From: Hydrogenoanaerobacterium saccharovorans
Lineage (GTDB): Bacteria; Bacillota; Clostridia; Oscillospirales; Ruminococcaceae
DNA: 42,272 nt
Direction of reading: 5' to 3'
NCBI RefSeq assembly: GCF_003814745.1
Contig: NZ_RKRD01000006.1
Location: 1 to 42,272, forward strand
In this document: in pieces, positions 23,260 to 32,470 of the stretch
Layout of the letters: each line of letters starts with the position of its first letter
Numbering within the stretch: the first letter of the stretch is position 1
The notes under the pieces: generated by a model
The model's input: only the letters and a program-made list of their open reading frames with translations
Database searches by the model: none
Told to the model about the DNA's origin: nothing
Made by a program: the position numbers and the translations under genes

Positions 23260-24905
23260 AAAAGAAAGAGCTGCGGGCATTGATTACTCTTGCAGGTAAG
23301 GTAGACCCATCTGTACAGGCGGCAATGCTCAAAGCTAGCAGCCTAAGCACGAAATGCAGTAACTCAATCAATAAAAATATGAGTAGTCTCGGCACAAGTA
23401 TTAAAAACGGCGCAATTGGGCTGGCAAAAGGCGTGGGCAAGTCGTTGTTTGCGCTTTCGGCAGCAGCGGCGGTAGCGTTTACTGCAATGGGTGTACAAGG
23501 GTTAGGGTATGCTTCGGACTTGCAAGAGGTACAAAACGTTGTAGTAAAGACGTTCGGAACGAGTACCAATATTATTGATGACTTTGCCGCGACTTCGCTC
23601 AAAGCGTTTGGCGTGTCGGAACTGAATGCCAAAGAGTATTCGGGCACAATGGGTTCGATGCTGAAAAGTATGGGGCTTGCGGGCGATGAAGTGCTGATGA
23701 TGTCGCAAAACTTAACCGCACTTTCGGGTGATATGGCATCGTTCCGCAATATGTCTACCGATGAGGCGTTTGAAAAGATTCGAGCAGGAATATCAGGGGA
23801 GACCGAACCGCTCAAACAGCTCGGCATCAATATGTCGGTTGCAAACCTACAGGCGTACGCACTGGCGAACGGCATTAAAACAAGCTATGGCGAAATGTCG
23901 CAGGCAGAACAAGCAATGATTCGGTACAACTATCTGCTGGATACAACAAAAGATATGCAAGGAGATTTTGCAAAAAATGCGGACACCTACGCCAACCAAC
24001 TGCGTTTATTGCCCGAAAACTTAAAATCCGTATCGGGCGAAATTATGCAGGCGATGATACCCTCTTTAGAAAAAGGTATGAAAGAATTGAACGGATTTCT
24101 TACAGGGTTAGACACAAAAGCAATCGGCGTATTTGCAGGGGAACTTGGCAATATGGCGGTAGCCTTTCTGCCAATGGTCATGGATTTGCTGCCATCCTTC
24201 GGTAGTCTGCTTATGCTGATTGTTCCGCCTCTCATGGAAATAGGGCAGATGCTCATACCAATCATTGTAGAGCTTGTGGGTACGCTGATGACGGCATTGG
24301 AGCCGATTATTCCAATTTTTATGGATATTGTGAAAACAATACTGCCGCCGATAGCATTGCTGTTGCAGGCAATTATGCCGCTTATTTCCGGATTGGCAAG
24401 CCTGCTGGGCGGGGTGCTATCCGTCGCAATATCTCATTTGGTGGAATGGCTCACACCTGCGCTGGAGTTACTTAAGGGGATTGGCGATATTATAGGCAAG
24501 GTTGGAGGCGCGATTGGCGGATTCCTTAATGACAAAGTTGCGCCACTGTTTGGTGGCGGTGCGAGTAAATCGGCACAAGCTCAAACACAGAGCCTGCCTG
24601 CTTATGCACGGGGCGGCTTTGCAGATTCCCCCTCCATCTTTGGTGAGGCGGGGCTCGAGGCGGCAATCCCCATCAAGCGCGGAAGTGCCCGTAGTATTGG
24701 GTTGCTGCACCGCACGGCACAGCTGCTCGGCATGGGTGAACAGTACAACAATACGAACGATGAACGATATAACTTTACTTACGCACCCGTTATCCAAATG
24801 AGCGAGCCTGAAAAAATTGAGCCGATACTGAAAAGGCAAGCCCGCCAAATGCGAGATATGCTGGATGATTATTTTTCGCGTAAGGAGAGGATTTCATGGG
24901 GTTAA
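23256..24905 (+). CDS. Tape measure protein
   Basis: The 549-residue protein starts with TTG 23256, 4 bases before the chaperone extension stop. It has an early Lys-rich helix, a hydrophobic segment near residues 60-85, the TMP core (GYASDLQEVQNVVVKTFGTS, LMMSQNLTALSGDMASFRNM, YNYLLDTTKDMQGDFA), then a long hydrophobic stretch (about residues 295-400) likely for membrane insertion during DNA entry. By the usual rule of about 0.15 nm per residue the tail would be near 80 nm. It sets tail length with the chaperones. Confidence 0.93.
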   Translation: MKKKELRALITLAGKVDPSVQAAMLKASSLSTKCSNSINKNMSSLGTSIKNGAIGLAKGVGKSLFALSAAAAVAFTAMGVQGLGYASDLQEVQNVVVKTFGTSTNIIDDFAATSLKAFGVSELNAKEYSGTMGSMLKSMGLAGDEVLMMSQNLTALSGDMASFRNMSTDEAFEKIRAGISGETEPLKQLGINMSVANLQAYALANGIKTSYGEMSQAEQAMIRYNYLLDTTKDMQGDFAKNADTYANQLRLLPENLKSVSGEIMQAMIPSLEKGMKELNGFLTGLDTKAIGVFAGELGNMAVAFLPMVMDLLPSFGSLLMLIVPPLMEIGQMLIPIIVELVGTLMTALEPIIPIFMDIVKTILPPIALLLQAIMPLISGLASLLGGVLSVAISHLVEWLTPALELLKGIGDIIGKVGGAIGGFLNDKVAPLFGGGASKSAQAQTQSLPAYARGGFADSPSIFGEAGLEAAIPIKRGSARSIGLLHRTAQLLGMGEQYNNTNDERYNFTYAPVIQMSEPEKIEPILKRQARQMRDMLDDYFSRKERISWG

Positions 24906-25108
24906 ATGCATTGCAATATACCACACAGCAGGGCGATACCTTCGATATGCTTGCACTGGATGCCTACAACGATGAGGGGATGGCGGCGGTGATAATCAAT
25001 GCAAACCCACTTTACGCGGGTGTTTTGGTGTTTGATGCGGGGGTGACCTTGACGATACCAATCGTGGAGGCAACCTCTGTACAGACGCTGCCGCCATGGA
25101 AGAGGTGA
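24896..25108 (+). CDS. Tail protein X (gpX-like, LysM fold)
   Basis: This 70-residue protein overlaps the tape measure end by 10 bases. LQYTTQQGDTFDMLALDAYN and VIINANPLYAGVLVFDAGVT are the P2 gpX pattern, a LysM-like domain at the baseplate. In P2-like phages it lies just before the D gene, as here. Confidence 0.9.
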   Translation: MGLNALQYTTQQGDTFDMLALDAYNDEGMAAVIINANPLYAGVLVFDAGVTLTIPIVEATSVQTLPPWKR

Positions 25109-25112
25109 GTTT

Positions 25113-26027
25113 GTGGCACAAATGCTTTACAACAGTGTGGACATTACCGATGACATTGAAATTGCCCTGCTCAACGTAACCGAAGATTGCGGGGATACCC
25201 CCGATGCAATTGATATGCTTGTGAGCAATGCTGACAGCCAATGGTGCGCGTGGCAGCCCAAAAAAGGCGACACGTTGGAGGTGCGGCACGAAGGCTACAG
25301 CAGCGGGATTGTGACCATTGATGAATTGCAGCAGGATAGCGGACGAATTACGCTGAGTGCAATCAGCGCGCCTGCAAGCCGAAAAACGCGCCACAGTAAA
25401 AGTTGGGAGAACGTAACGCTGATTACCCTTGCAAGCGAAATTGCGGCAAAGTATGGGCTTACAGCGCAGTTTTACGGTGTTGAAACTTACAGCTACCGCA
25501 GGGTTGACCAGCTATCGCAGGGCGATTTTGTTTTTCTTGCCGAACGCTGTGCACTCGAGGGCTGCAAGATGAAAATAAGCGGGAACAAGCTTGTGGTGTA
25601 CTCCGAACGTTTGATGGAAAAGGCTGCGCCCGTGAAAACAATCACCCCCGACCTGTTTTTTGACGAACCGAACTTCAAGAGCAATTCTGATGTGTACCGC
25701 AGTTGTGTTGTCAGCAGCGGCGGGATAGTGGGTATTTACGAAGACGCCAACGTAACAAGTGGTTCGCAGCTTACCGTAAGCCATTACGAGGTAAGCAGCC
25801 AAGGTGAGGCAGAACGGTTTGCCAAAAACCTGCTCAGAGATAGAAACAAACGGGAACAAGAGGGCAAGTTTACAACCGTGCTGGATACCGCCATAACCGC
25901 AGGGAACACCATTGCGGTTGCAGGCATGGGGCTTTCGGATGGGATATATTTTATTGAGAACGCACGACATTGCTTTGCCGAAGAGCTGAGCGATTTTCGT
26001 GTACGCAAGATATTTGAGAGGTACTGA
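25113..26027 (+). CDS. Baseplate hub protein (gpD-like late control protein)
   Basis: The 304-residue protein starts at GTG 25113 after AGAGGTGAG. The tail hub features are SRKTRHSKSWENVTLITLAS, EIAAKYGLTAQFYG and RRVDQLSQGDFVFLAERCAL (the GpD family core). It forms the ring joining tube and spike. The C-terminal end (EELSDFRVRKIFERY) is complete. It precedes the spike gene with a 2-base gap. Confidence 0.9.
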   Translation: MAQMLYNSVDITDDIEIALLNVTEDCGDTPDAIDMLVSNADSQWCAWQPKKGDTLEVRHEGYSSGIVTIDELQQDSGRITLSAISAPASRKTRHSKSWENVTLITLASEIAAKYGLTAQFYGVETYSYRRVDQLSQGDFVFLAERCALEGCKMKISGNKLVVYSERLMEKAAPVKTITPDLFFDEPNFKSNSDVYRSCVVSSGGIVGIYEDANVTSGSQLTVSHYEVSSQGEAERFAKNLLRDRNKREQEGKFTTVLDTAITAGNTIAVAGMGLSDGIYFIENARHCFAEELSDFRVRKIFERY

Positions 26028-26029
26028 TT

Positions 26030-26254
26030 ATGATAACAGAATGCAAAGTATCTACGGTGGAGGGCGAACTGTTTCGGTTGGATGTCGGCGGCAGTGTATC
26101 GATGCCGATTGGACGACTGCAAACCGCTTGCCACTGGGAGATTGATTTTGAAAGCAAGCAGGTAATAAAAAAGCCGCCCCAAGTAGGCGACCGTGTGCTT
26201 GCGTATTTTGACGGTGAGGGCTTTTCGCGCGGTGCCATCATTGGTTTGCTGTAG
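26030..26254 (+). CDS. Small baseplate protein, possibly spike OB-fold
   Basis: The 74-residue beta-rich protein has VEGELFRLDVGGSVSMPIGR and PPQVGDRVLAYFDGEGFSRG, the alternation of an OB barrel. P2 gpV spikes have such a domain followed by a helical needle; here the needle is missing, so the tip may be made by another protein. Assignment is by position and fold pattern. Confidence 0.6.
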   Translation: MITECKVSTVEGELFRLDVGGSVSMPIGRLQTACHWEIDFESKQVIKKPPQVGDRVLAYFDGEGFSRGAIIGLL

Positions 26255-26270
26255 GAAGTGAGGTGACAGC

Positions 26271-26804
26271 ATGGTTGCGAAGTTCGGCAGCAAAAACTTT
26301 ACGGTGAGCCGCCAAAAAATCTATACATTTGACGGCTTTACTTTGAGCAGCAAGCTTGAAACCGACAAGCAAAACGCCACGGGCAAAAAACCAACAACCG
26401 CCATCAAGGGTGCGGGGCTTAACACAATAAAAATTACGCTGCTGTTGCACCGCGAGCTTGGTGTTCATCCGCGCAAAGAAATTGAGGACTGGGAGAAAAT
26501 CAAAGATGCTGCGGTACCGAATGCCTTTATCCTCGGTGCGAACCCGATGGGGCTCAACAAGTACCTGGTTACCGACTGCAGCGCATCCAAAACGGTGATT
26601 GACGGCAATGGTGAAATCAACTCGGCAGAATTATCACTCACGTTTGAGGAATATCTGCCCGCGGGCAAACAGGTGAAATCCGCTGCAGCGGGTGCAAACG
26701 GCAACACCCGCGCGGCGGGGTTAACAGTGCAGAATGCATACAGTGTTGTGACACCCACACCGCAAGAAAAGTCGCAGTTAAAGCGTAAAAATGCAGGAAT
26801 GTAG
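26271..26804 (+). CDS. gpU-like baseplate or tail protein
   Basis: The 177-residue protein starts at ATG 26271 after GAAGTGAGGTGAC. It contains KNFTVSRQKIYTFDGFTLSS, then TTAIKGAGLNTIKITLLLHR and SAELSLTFEEYLPAGKQ, a beta-rich pattern of P2 gpU-like proteins. The last ~35 residues are a Lys/Gln-rich tail without predicted structure. It stands between the spike and the gp25-like gene. Confidence 0.6.
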   Translation: MVAKFGSKNFTVSRQKIYTFDGFTLSSKLETDKQNATGKKPTTAIKGAGLNTIKITLLLHRELGVHPRKEIEDWEKIKDAAVPNAFILGANPMGLNKYLVTDCSASKTVIDGNGEINSAELSLTFEEYLPAGKQVKSAAAGANGNTRAAGLTVQNAYSVVTPTPQEKSQLKRKNAGM

Positions 26805-26813
26805 GTGATGTGG

Positions 26814-27113
26814 ATGCTAATGACCGTAAAAAACGCTAATCGCGGAATCGACTGGGGGGCTGCGAGGAATGCCCGCATTGCGCAGAACGTGCTGAATCTT
26901 ATCAATACCTATCGTTACGAAGTAGCATACAACCGTACATTGGGGATTGACCCTGCACTGATTGACCGCCCGAGCCCTGCAGCAATTGCACAACTAAAGG
27001 TTGATATTGCCGATTTGGTTGCACGGTATGAGCCGCGCGCAACGCTTAAAACCATACACTGTGCCGTAAACAGCAGCGGGAATATAGAAACCGAGGTGGT
27101 GATAGAGGTTTGA
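26814..27113 (+). CDS. Baseplate gp25/W-like protein
   Basis: The product is 97-102 residues, depending on start (GTG 26805, ATG 26808, 26814 or 26820); 26814 fits AGGTG 26803-26807 best. The sequence GIDWGAARNARIAQNVLNLI, then IADLVARYEPRATLKTIHCA and TEVVIEV matches the W/gp25 family, a baseplate wedge protein. It overlaps the start of gene J by 4 bases, as in P2-like clusters. Confidence 0.75.
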   Translation: MLMTVKNANRGIDWGAARNARIAQNVLNLINTYRYEVAYNRTLGIDPALIDRPSPAAIAQLKVDIADLVARYEPRATLKTIHCAVNSSGNIETEVVIEV

Positions 27114-28201
27114 TAGAATTTGTAAAGAACGACCCGCAGGAGATTTTTAAGGGTATGATAACGGCTGCCGAAAAAGCGGCAGGTGAAACATTGCTGCCGG
27201 GAGATGAGAGGTACATGTTTTTACAGCAAATGGTGCCTGTCATTGTCGGCGTACGCGCGGCAATCAATGACACGGGCAACCAAAACTTGCTGCGTTATGC
27301 CCGCGGTGAGGTGTTGGACGCTTATGGTGATGACCGTGACGTGCAGCGTCTGCCCGCCTCCAAGGCATCGGTTACACTGCGGTTCAGCATTGCCGTGGCA
27401 TTGGGCTTTGATGTGACCATCCCCGCAGGCACACGTGTGACACCCGACGGTGTGCTGAATTTTACAGTCAACGAGCAGGCTGTAATTGCTGCGGGCGCAA
27501 CCACTGTGGATGTTACCGCCACCGCCGAATACGCGGGTAAAAGGTACAACGGATTTTTGCCCGGTCAGATTGCCAACATTGTAGACCCCATCGTGCATGT
27601 AAGTACAGTCACCAACACCAATATCAGCAGCGGGGGCACAGATGTTGAGGACGACGACAGCTACCGCGAGCGCATACGCCTCAGCCTTGAGATGATACCC
27701 ACGACGGGTTGTGCAGATGGATATATCGGCTGGGCAAAAACGGTATCGAGCAATATTGCGGATGTGGCTGTCTCCGCGGATACACAGGGCAATGTTTACC
27801 TGCATGTGCTCACAAAAGACGCCGCGCCGCCGTCCGATACGTTGCTCAAGCAGGTTGCGAATGTTGTGAGTGCGAAAAAGCGCAGACCGCTCACCGACCA
27901 TGTGACGGTGCAGGGTGCGGTACCAAAAAGCTATAATATCACGCTTACATACTATATCAGCAAGGCAAACAGCGCCGAAGAAGTAAAAATTCAGAATCGC
28001 ATCGAACGTGTTGCGGCAGCCTATAAGCAAGAAATGCAGTCGCATCTCGGAGGGTACATCAACCCCGATACACTGCGCGGCAATCTTTATACAGCGGGTG
28101 CTTACCGCATTGATATAACAGCCCCCGTGTTTACCGAGCTTGCAGAGAATGAGGTTGCTGTGTGCGAAAGTCTTACGCTCACTTATGGGGGGCTGCTGTG
28201 A
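27110..28201 (+). CDS. Baseplate assembly protein J
   Basis: This 363-residue wedge protein starts at TTG 27110. It has the J pattern: EIFKGMITAAEKAAGETLLP, GDERYMFLQQMVPVIVGVRA, QNLLRYARGEVLDAYGDDRD, then FNVTIPAGTRVTP-like sequence and GGTDVEDDDSYRERIRLSLE. It would link the inner baseplate to the fibres through gpI. It ends with a TGATG overlap with the next gene. Confidence 0.95.
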   Translation: MIEFVKNDPQEIFKGMITAAEKAAGETLLPGDERYMFLQQMVPVIVGVRAAINDTGNQNLLRYARGEVLDAYGDDRDVQRLPASKASVTLRFSIAVALGFDVTIPAGTRVTPDGVLNFTVNEQAVIAAGATTVDVTATAEYAGKRYNGFLPGQIANIVDPIVHVSTVTNTNISSGGTDVEDDDSYRERIRLSLEMIPTTGCADGYIGWAKTVSSNIADVAVSADTQGNVYLHVLTKDAAPPSDTLLKQVANVVSAKKRRPLTDHVTVQGAVPKSYNITLTYYISKANSAEEVKIQNRIERVAAAYKQEMQSHLGGYINPDTLRGNLYTAGAYRIDITAPVFTELAENEVAVCESLTLTYGGLL

Positions 28202-28857
28202 TGATGACGTTGGAAAACGTGTCGCTGTTGTCGCTGCAAACCTCGTATATGCGGCAAGACCCCACCACCGTTGCCCTTTGTGCCGCCTTGGATGAGCAGT
28301 TTCGGCAGCTGGGGGAGGACGTCAAGCGGGTGCTGATTTACGCGCGTATTGGGGCATTGGACGATGCGTTGCTGGATGAGCTTGCATGGAGCATGCACGT
28401 TGACGGATACGACGCAAAGGCGGGCATAGACGAAAAGCGCAGAATGATTAAAAGCAGCTTGCGCATCCACCGTTACAAAGGTACGGTTTACGCCGTCGAG
28501 CAGGTTGTTGCCGACGTGTTCGGCGAAGATGCCGAGGTGTTGGAATGGTTTGACTATGAGGGCAAGCCGTATCATTTTAAGGTGAACGTTTACTGTAAAG
28601 AGCACGGCGCCAGTGCGGCAGATATCCTGCGGGCAGAACGGCTGATACTGGCAAGCAAAAACTTACGCTCGGTGTTGGAGCGCATCGTGTTGATTCTTTT
28701 CAGCAAAGGTACATTGCAGGTAAACAGCGCGGCAATTATCAGCGAAGTAACAATGATTTTACCCCTGCCGCAGTTCGGGGGCGGTGCGGTGTTCTGCGGC
28801 GGTGTAATCTCAAGCGAGCTTGTACAGATTGAGCCGCTGCAAACCGCAGACAAATAG
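28201..28857 (+). CDS. Tail protein I
   Basis: The 218-residue protein starts at ATG 28201 and overlaps J. It has the gpI pattern: LCAALDEQFRQLGEDVKRVL, DALLDELAWSMHVDGYDA and KRRMIKSSLRIHRYKGTVYA. It joins the wedge to the tail fibre. The last ~60 residues (after about 155) are less conserved and may be the fibre-contact surface. Confidence 0.92.
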   Translation: MMTLENVSLLSLQTSYMRQDPTTVALCAALDEQFRQLGEDVKRVLIYARIGALDDALLDELAWSMHVDGYDAKAGIDEKRRMIKSSLRIHRYKGTVYAVEQVVADVFGEDAEVLEWFDYEGKPYHFKVNVYCKEHGASAADILRAERLILASKNLRSVLERIVLILFSKGTLQVNSAAIISEVTMILPLPQFGGGAVFCGGVISSELVQIEPLQTADK

Positions 28858-28874
28858 ATTGGAGGTAGTAACAG

Positions 28875-29720
28875 ATGGAGAAATTCGGCACAATTTTGAC
28901 GAGTGCGGGGTTGGAGGCAATCACCGCCTGTATGGTTGCAGGCACCAAGCTGAACATCACGCACCTGGCGGTGGGGGATAGTAACGGTGCTTATTACGAC
29001 CCCACCGAGGCACAAACAGCTTTGCGCCGTGAAAAATGGCGCGGTACAGCCGTTGTAAGTGCGGTAACGGGTAACGCACGCCGTATTGTTATAACAGCCG
29101 TCATACCGTCCACTGTCGGCGGGTTTGATATCCGCGAGGCGGGGGTGTTTGATGATCGCGGCAGGTTGATTGCAGTGACCAAGTACGCACTCACCGAAAA
29201 GCCCGACCCGAGTAGCGGTGCGGCAAAAGATTCACACATACAGCTTGTTGTGGACGTTGTGAACGCAGGTTCAGTATCCATTACGGTTGACCCCTCGGCA
29301 GCATTTGTGTTGCAGCGAGAGTTCAAACAGCACACCGATGCAAAAGATGTCCATGTTACGCAGGATGAAAAGCAGCGGTGGGATAGAAAAGCCGATGGCA
29401 ACCACAACCACAATACGCAGTATGCGGGTATCAATCATAGCCACACTGCCCAAGATGTAGGCGCTGCCCCGGCAAACCACAACCACGACGGACGGTACGC
29501 CACTGCTGCCCAAGGCACTAACGCGGATAATGCACTTGCAAGGGCAAATGCGTCGTTACCTGTTGCAGGCGGAGATATGACAGGCGCATTGAGAGTAACC
29601 CCCACCACATGGAACGACTGGTCGCAAGTGCGCAACATCAGCGTTCGCCCAAAAGGTGCAGCTTACCCGGGCAGCGGTGAGGGGGCAGCAAACGGCAGCT
29701 TCGTATTTTTCTATAAGTAG
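28875..29720 (+). CDS. Tail fibre protein
   Basis: The 281-residue protein follows GGAGGTAGTAACAG. The N-terminal ~150 residues match the phage tail-collar fibre module (KLNITHLAVGDSNGAYYDPT, IPSTVGGFDIREAGVFDDRG). A repeated middle (NHNHNTQYAGINHSH, AAPANHNHDGRY) has the His/Asn-rich repeats typical of fibre shafts. It is short for a fibre, so the receptor-binding end is probably supplied by the next gene. Confidence 0.85.
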   Translation: MEKFGTILTSAGLEAITACMVAGTKLNITHLAVGDSNGAYYDPTEAQTALRREKWRGTAVVSAVTGNARRIVITAVIPSTVGGFDIREAGVFDDRGRLIAVTKYALTEKPDPSSGAAKDSHIQLVVDVVNAGSVSITVDPSAAFVLQREFKQHTDAKDVHVTQDEKQRWDRKADGNHNHNTQYAGINHSHTAQDVGAAPANHNHDGRYATAAQGTNADNALARANASLPVAGGDMTGALRVTPTTWNDWSQVRNISVRPKGAAYPGSGEGAANGSFVFFYK

Positions 29721-29728
29721 GTGATAGT

Positions 29729-30505
29729 ATGGCAGATTCAGGCGGGGTACTCGTCGGCGGTGTGTGGCATGAGGGTGACAAGATAGGGTATAAAACCCAT
29801 GACGGTATTTGGCACGAGATTGATAATGGATTCTATAAAGGCTTTGACGGCGTTTGGCGTGAATGCTATTCGAGTGGCATACCGTTAAATACTTTACCCA
29901 TTGGCTCATATATTAACGTAGTAGAACCTGTGGCTGGTATAAGAAGATACATTGTATTAAAGCATAATTACGAAAACACAGGTAGAACCTTAATACTTAG
30001 AGAACGTTTATGTCAAAGGAAGGAAAAGTATTCGATTATTGGAGGAGGTTACCAAAATAGTGAACTTGCAAAACGATTAGCCGTGGGCGGAAGTACATAT
30101 AATGAGCTATTTGCTAGAAGTAATATAGAACCATACTTGCAGACAATTAATGTCCCCATAGTGCATTCGTCAACTATACTTCCACCGTACTCTGCTGTAG
30201 CGTTTGTATTATCTGAAACTGAATATGGTGGTCCTCAAAAAACAGGCGAGGGCTCTCCAATAGCTAATTTTATTTCCAGTGATTCTCGCAGAGTACTAGA
30301 TAATGAAGGCAAATATCGTGAATGGCATCATACACGTACTGAGTTTTCGTCTTTTGGTGGTAGTGTTACGGCAATAACTGACAATGGTAACTTTCAAAAT
30401 GTTGGCAAGGAAGATAGCAGCTATTGCAGACCAGCCACTACTTTACCTTCAACACTAAATTTGAACCCGCTAATAAATTCAAATGAAGCATATGATATCT
30501 TATAA
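29729..30505 (+). CDS. Putative tail tip or adhesin-like protein
   Basis: This 258-residue protein opens with three repeats of about 16 residues (GVWHEGDKIGY, GIWHEIDNGFY, GVWRECY), like small carbohydrate-binding or fibre-attachment motifs. The rest ends in SSYCRPATTLPSTLNL, close to the RPATLP-like endings of DUF6273-type domains. It is AT-richer than its neighbours, suggesting recent exchange of the host-range part. The start is ATG 29729 after AGTAGGTGATAG. Function is inferred from position. Confidence 0.6.
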   Translation: MADSGGVLVGGVWHEGDKIGYKTHDGIWHEIDNGFYKGFDGVWRECYSSGIPLNTLPIGSYINVVEPVAGIRRYIVLKHNYENTGRTLILRERLCQRKEKYSIIGGGYQNSELAKRLAVGGSTYNELFARSNIEPYLQTINVPIVHSSTILPPYSAVAFVLSETEYGGPQKTGEGSPIANFISSDSRRVLDNEGKYREWHHTRTEFSSFGGSVTAITDNGNFQNVGKEDSSYCRPATTLPSTLNLNPLINSNEAYDIL

Positions 30506-30518
30506 GGGAGTGAAACAA

Positions 30519-30920
30519 ATGCTTATTGTAAATGGTAAAAATATTGATACAGCTCAAATTGTTGGCGGTACAAGGTTAATTGGTGGAGCACATCGCGAGT
30601 GTATTGAAATTGCGGTGCTTAATAAAACCTACGAAGAAATCAAAGCGCTGTTTGTTGACGGGGTACATATGATTCTTCGTGAACCACAAGCGCAGTACAA
30701 CCCACAAACAGGCGCACCCTTACTTGATGATGCAGGACAACCGGTAACAAAGCTTGTAGACTACGACAAAGCGGAATATTGCGTTGCGGGTGACATCATC
30801 GACAAACGCGACGGCACCTTTGCGGTGTATATGGGCACCAAAACCGATGCGGAAAAAGAACGCGAACAAAAAGAGCAGGTTATGCTTGAATTGCTTGCCG
30901 AAAGGGGTGCGATTGTATGA
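30519..30920 (+). CDS. Hypothetical tail-fibre-associated protein
   Basis: ATG 30519 follows AAGGGAG. The 133-residue product begins MLIVNGKNIDTAQIVGGTRL and ends in a charged coiled-coil helix (KTDAEKEREQKEQVMLELLA). It may attach to, or help fold, the tip. It overlaps the next small gene by 4 bases (ATGA). I do not recognise the family. Confidence 0.6.
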   Translation: MLIVNGKNIDTAQIVGGTRLIGGAHRECIEIAVLNKTYEEIKALFVDGVHMILREPQAQYNPQTGAPLLDDAGQPVTKLVDYDKAEYCVAGDIIDKRDGTFAVYMGTKTDAEKEREQKEQVMLELLAERGAIV

Positions 30921-31042
30921 GCACTGTGGAAATGCTTGTCTATCTCATCCGGCGGGGCAAAATAACCATCGAGCGCGTAGCGGAGCAGTACAAGCCTGAG
31001 GTCAGTGAGATTTTGCAGTCAACTGCAAATACGGAGGGGTAG
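30917..31042 (+). CDS. XkdX-like small protein
   Basis: A 41-residue reading frame, ATG 30917, stop TAG 31040-31042. VEMLVYLIRRGKITIERVAE resembles XkdX-type small proteins found right after the fibre gene in Bacillus PBSX and clostridial phages. It fills the gap between fibre genes and the lysis cassette. The likeness is by pattern. Confidence 0.55.
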   Translation: MSTVEMLVYLIRRGKITIERVAEQYKPEVSEILQSTANTEG

Positions 31043-31043
31043 C

Positions 31044-31292
31044 ATGTCAACTGAGGTTATCATTGCTCTTTTTTCGTTGGCGGGTACGCTGCTCGGTACA
31101 TTCGGCGGTATTATTGCCGCCAACAAGCTCACGAATTATCGTATCGGGCAGCTTGAACAAAAGGTGGACAAACACAACAGCGTGATTGACCGCACTTACA
31201 AACTCGAGAAAGACGTAGGCTTGATATTAGAAAAGATTACTGTGGCAAACAACAGAATCGACGATTTGGAGGAGGTAAAACATAATGGATAA
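31044..31292 (+). CDS. Membrane protein of the lysis cassette
   Basis: The 82-residue protein starts at ATG 31044, 1 base after the previous stop. It has one N-terminal hydrophobic helix (about residues 5-27, VIIALFSLAGTLLGTFGGII) and a charged coiled coil (YRIGQLEQKVDKHNSVIDRT). Such proteins stand next to holins in many phages and may assist holin action. It overlaps the next gene by 8 bases. Confidence 0.65.
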   Translation: MSTEVIIALFSLAGTLLGTFGGIIAANKLTNYRIGQLEQKVDKHNSVIDRTYKLEKDVGLILEKITVANNRIDDLEEVKHNG

Positions 31293-31623
31293 AGCAATCG
31301 TAATTTTGCAAACAATCGCAATGGTGGTGCTCGGCGCTGCTGCCGTGTACTACAACACCAACGCCAAGCTCAAAGCAAAAACCACTGCGCTTATCGCGCA
31401 GGCAGAAGATACATACAAAGATGTAACCAAAGCAGGCGGGGGTAAGCGCAGTTGGGTAGTGGACAGGCTCTATGCGCTGATACCAAACCCTTTGCGCGTG
31501 ATTATCACCCGTGATATGGTGGAGACTATTGTGCAAAACACCTTTGACGAGGTAACCAAATACGCCAAGCTGCAGCTTGATAAAGCGTTCGCAGGGGAGG
31601 GCAGCACACATGGCACAGATTAA
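31285..31623 (+). CDS. Holin, LLH type
   Basis: This 112-residue protein has one hydrophobic helix near the N terminus (residues 5-23, IVILQTIAMVVLGAAAVYY) and a long helical tail with DKAFAGEGS at the end. It resembles phage LL-H-type holins. It would make pores for the lysozyme at the end of infection. It lies directly before the GH25 lysozyme and overlaps its start. Confidence 0.75.
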   Translation: MDKAIVILQTIAMVVLGAAAVYYNTNAKLKAKTTALIAQAEDTYKDVTKAGGGKRSWVVDRLYALIPNPLRVIITRDMVETIVQNTFDEVTKYAKLQLDKAFAGEGSTHGTD

Positions 31624-32461
31624 TGTGATTGATATCAGTGAGCATCAGTCTCGCCGCGGCAGGATTGATTATTATAAGGTCAAAGCAAGCGGTGTGGTAG
31701 GTGTGATGATACGCATCGGCTGGGCGGGTTACGAGGGCGGGCTCGATGTGGATGAGAGCCTGCACTATAACATTACCGGTGCCAATGCCGCGGGTTTAGG
31801 CGTGGGGCTCTACGTTTACACCTATGCAACCAGTACCGCTGCTGCCAAACGTGCAGCGCAGGAGGCTGTTGCCATCGCCAACAAATACAAGGGCATGATT
31901 ACATACCCCATCGTGTACGATGTAGAGGAGACAAAACTGCCCTGCCTCACCAACCTCGGCAGAGCCAAACTGACCGATACCGTGGTTGCCTTTTGCGACG
32001 AGGTGCAGCGGCAGGGTTACTATGCAATGTGGTATACTTACACTGCTTTTGTGCGGCAGTACCTTGATTTACCAAGGCTTGCACCCTATGATTTATGGGT
32101 TGCCGATTACCGCAGCAAAGCACTGCTTGATGCACAAATTGGGCGCAGCTACGGCATGTGGCAGTACATCGGCGGCGAGGGCAGCTGCCCGGGTGTTACC
32201 GGCCCGTGTGACCGCAACTATGCCTACAAAGATTACCCGGCAATCATCAAGGCGGCAGGGCTCAACGGTTTTAGCAAAGCAGTGACACCACCCACCAAGC
32301 CCGCCGAAACACAGACGGACGAACTGGCGCGCATCTGCGCCGAGCTCACCGCAAGCAAAGAGTACACCGCACATCTTAAAAAGCGGGTGGATGCCATCAT
32401 CGCCGAGCGCGACACGTACAAAAACAGATGCGAACGGGCAGTACAGTTGTTAACTGAATAG
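31610..32461 (+). CDS. GH25 lysozyme (endolysin)
   Basis: The 283-residue endolysin would cut the glycan strands of the host cell wall. ATG 31610 is chosen because GGGGAGG (31594-31600) lies 9 bases upstream; it lies within the holin end. The GH25 signature is clear: Asp8 in NVIDISEHQ, and the pair Asp104-Glu106 in YPIVYDVEETK. The C-terminal ~60 residues (after about 225) form a Pro/Thr linker and a helix, without a recognised cell-wall domain. It is the last gene of the phage late operon. Confidence 0.93.
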   Translation: MAQINVIDISEHQSRRGRIDYYKVKASGVVGVMIRIGWAGYEGGLDVDESLHYNITGANAAGLGVGLYVYTYATSTAAAKRAAQEAVAIANKYKGMITYPIVYDVEETKLPCLTNLGRAKLTDTVVAFCDEVQRQGYYAMWYTYTAFVRQYLDLPRLAPYDLWVADYRSKALLDAQIGRSYGMWQYIGGEGSCPGVTGPCDRNYAYKDYPAIIKAAGLNGFSKAVTPPTKPAETQTDELARICAELTASKEYTAHLKKRVDAIIAERDTYKNRCERAVQLLTE

Positions 32462-32470
32462 TACAATAAG

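Noticed and set aside
27221..28045. Minus-strand frame of 274 residues opposite gene J
   Set aside because: Opposite a clear baseplate gene, with His/Cys-rich composition typical of antisense frames and no start signal.
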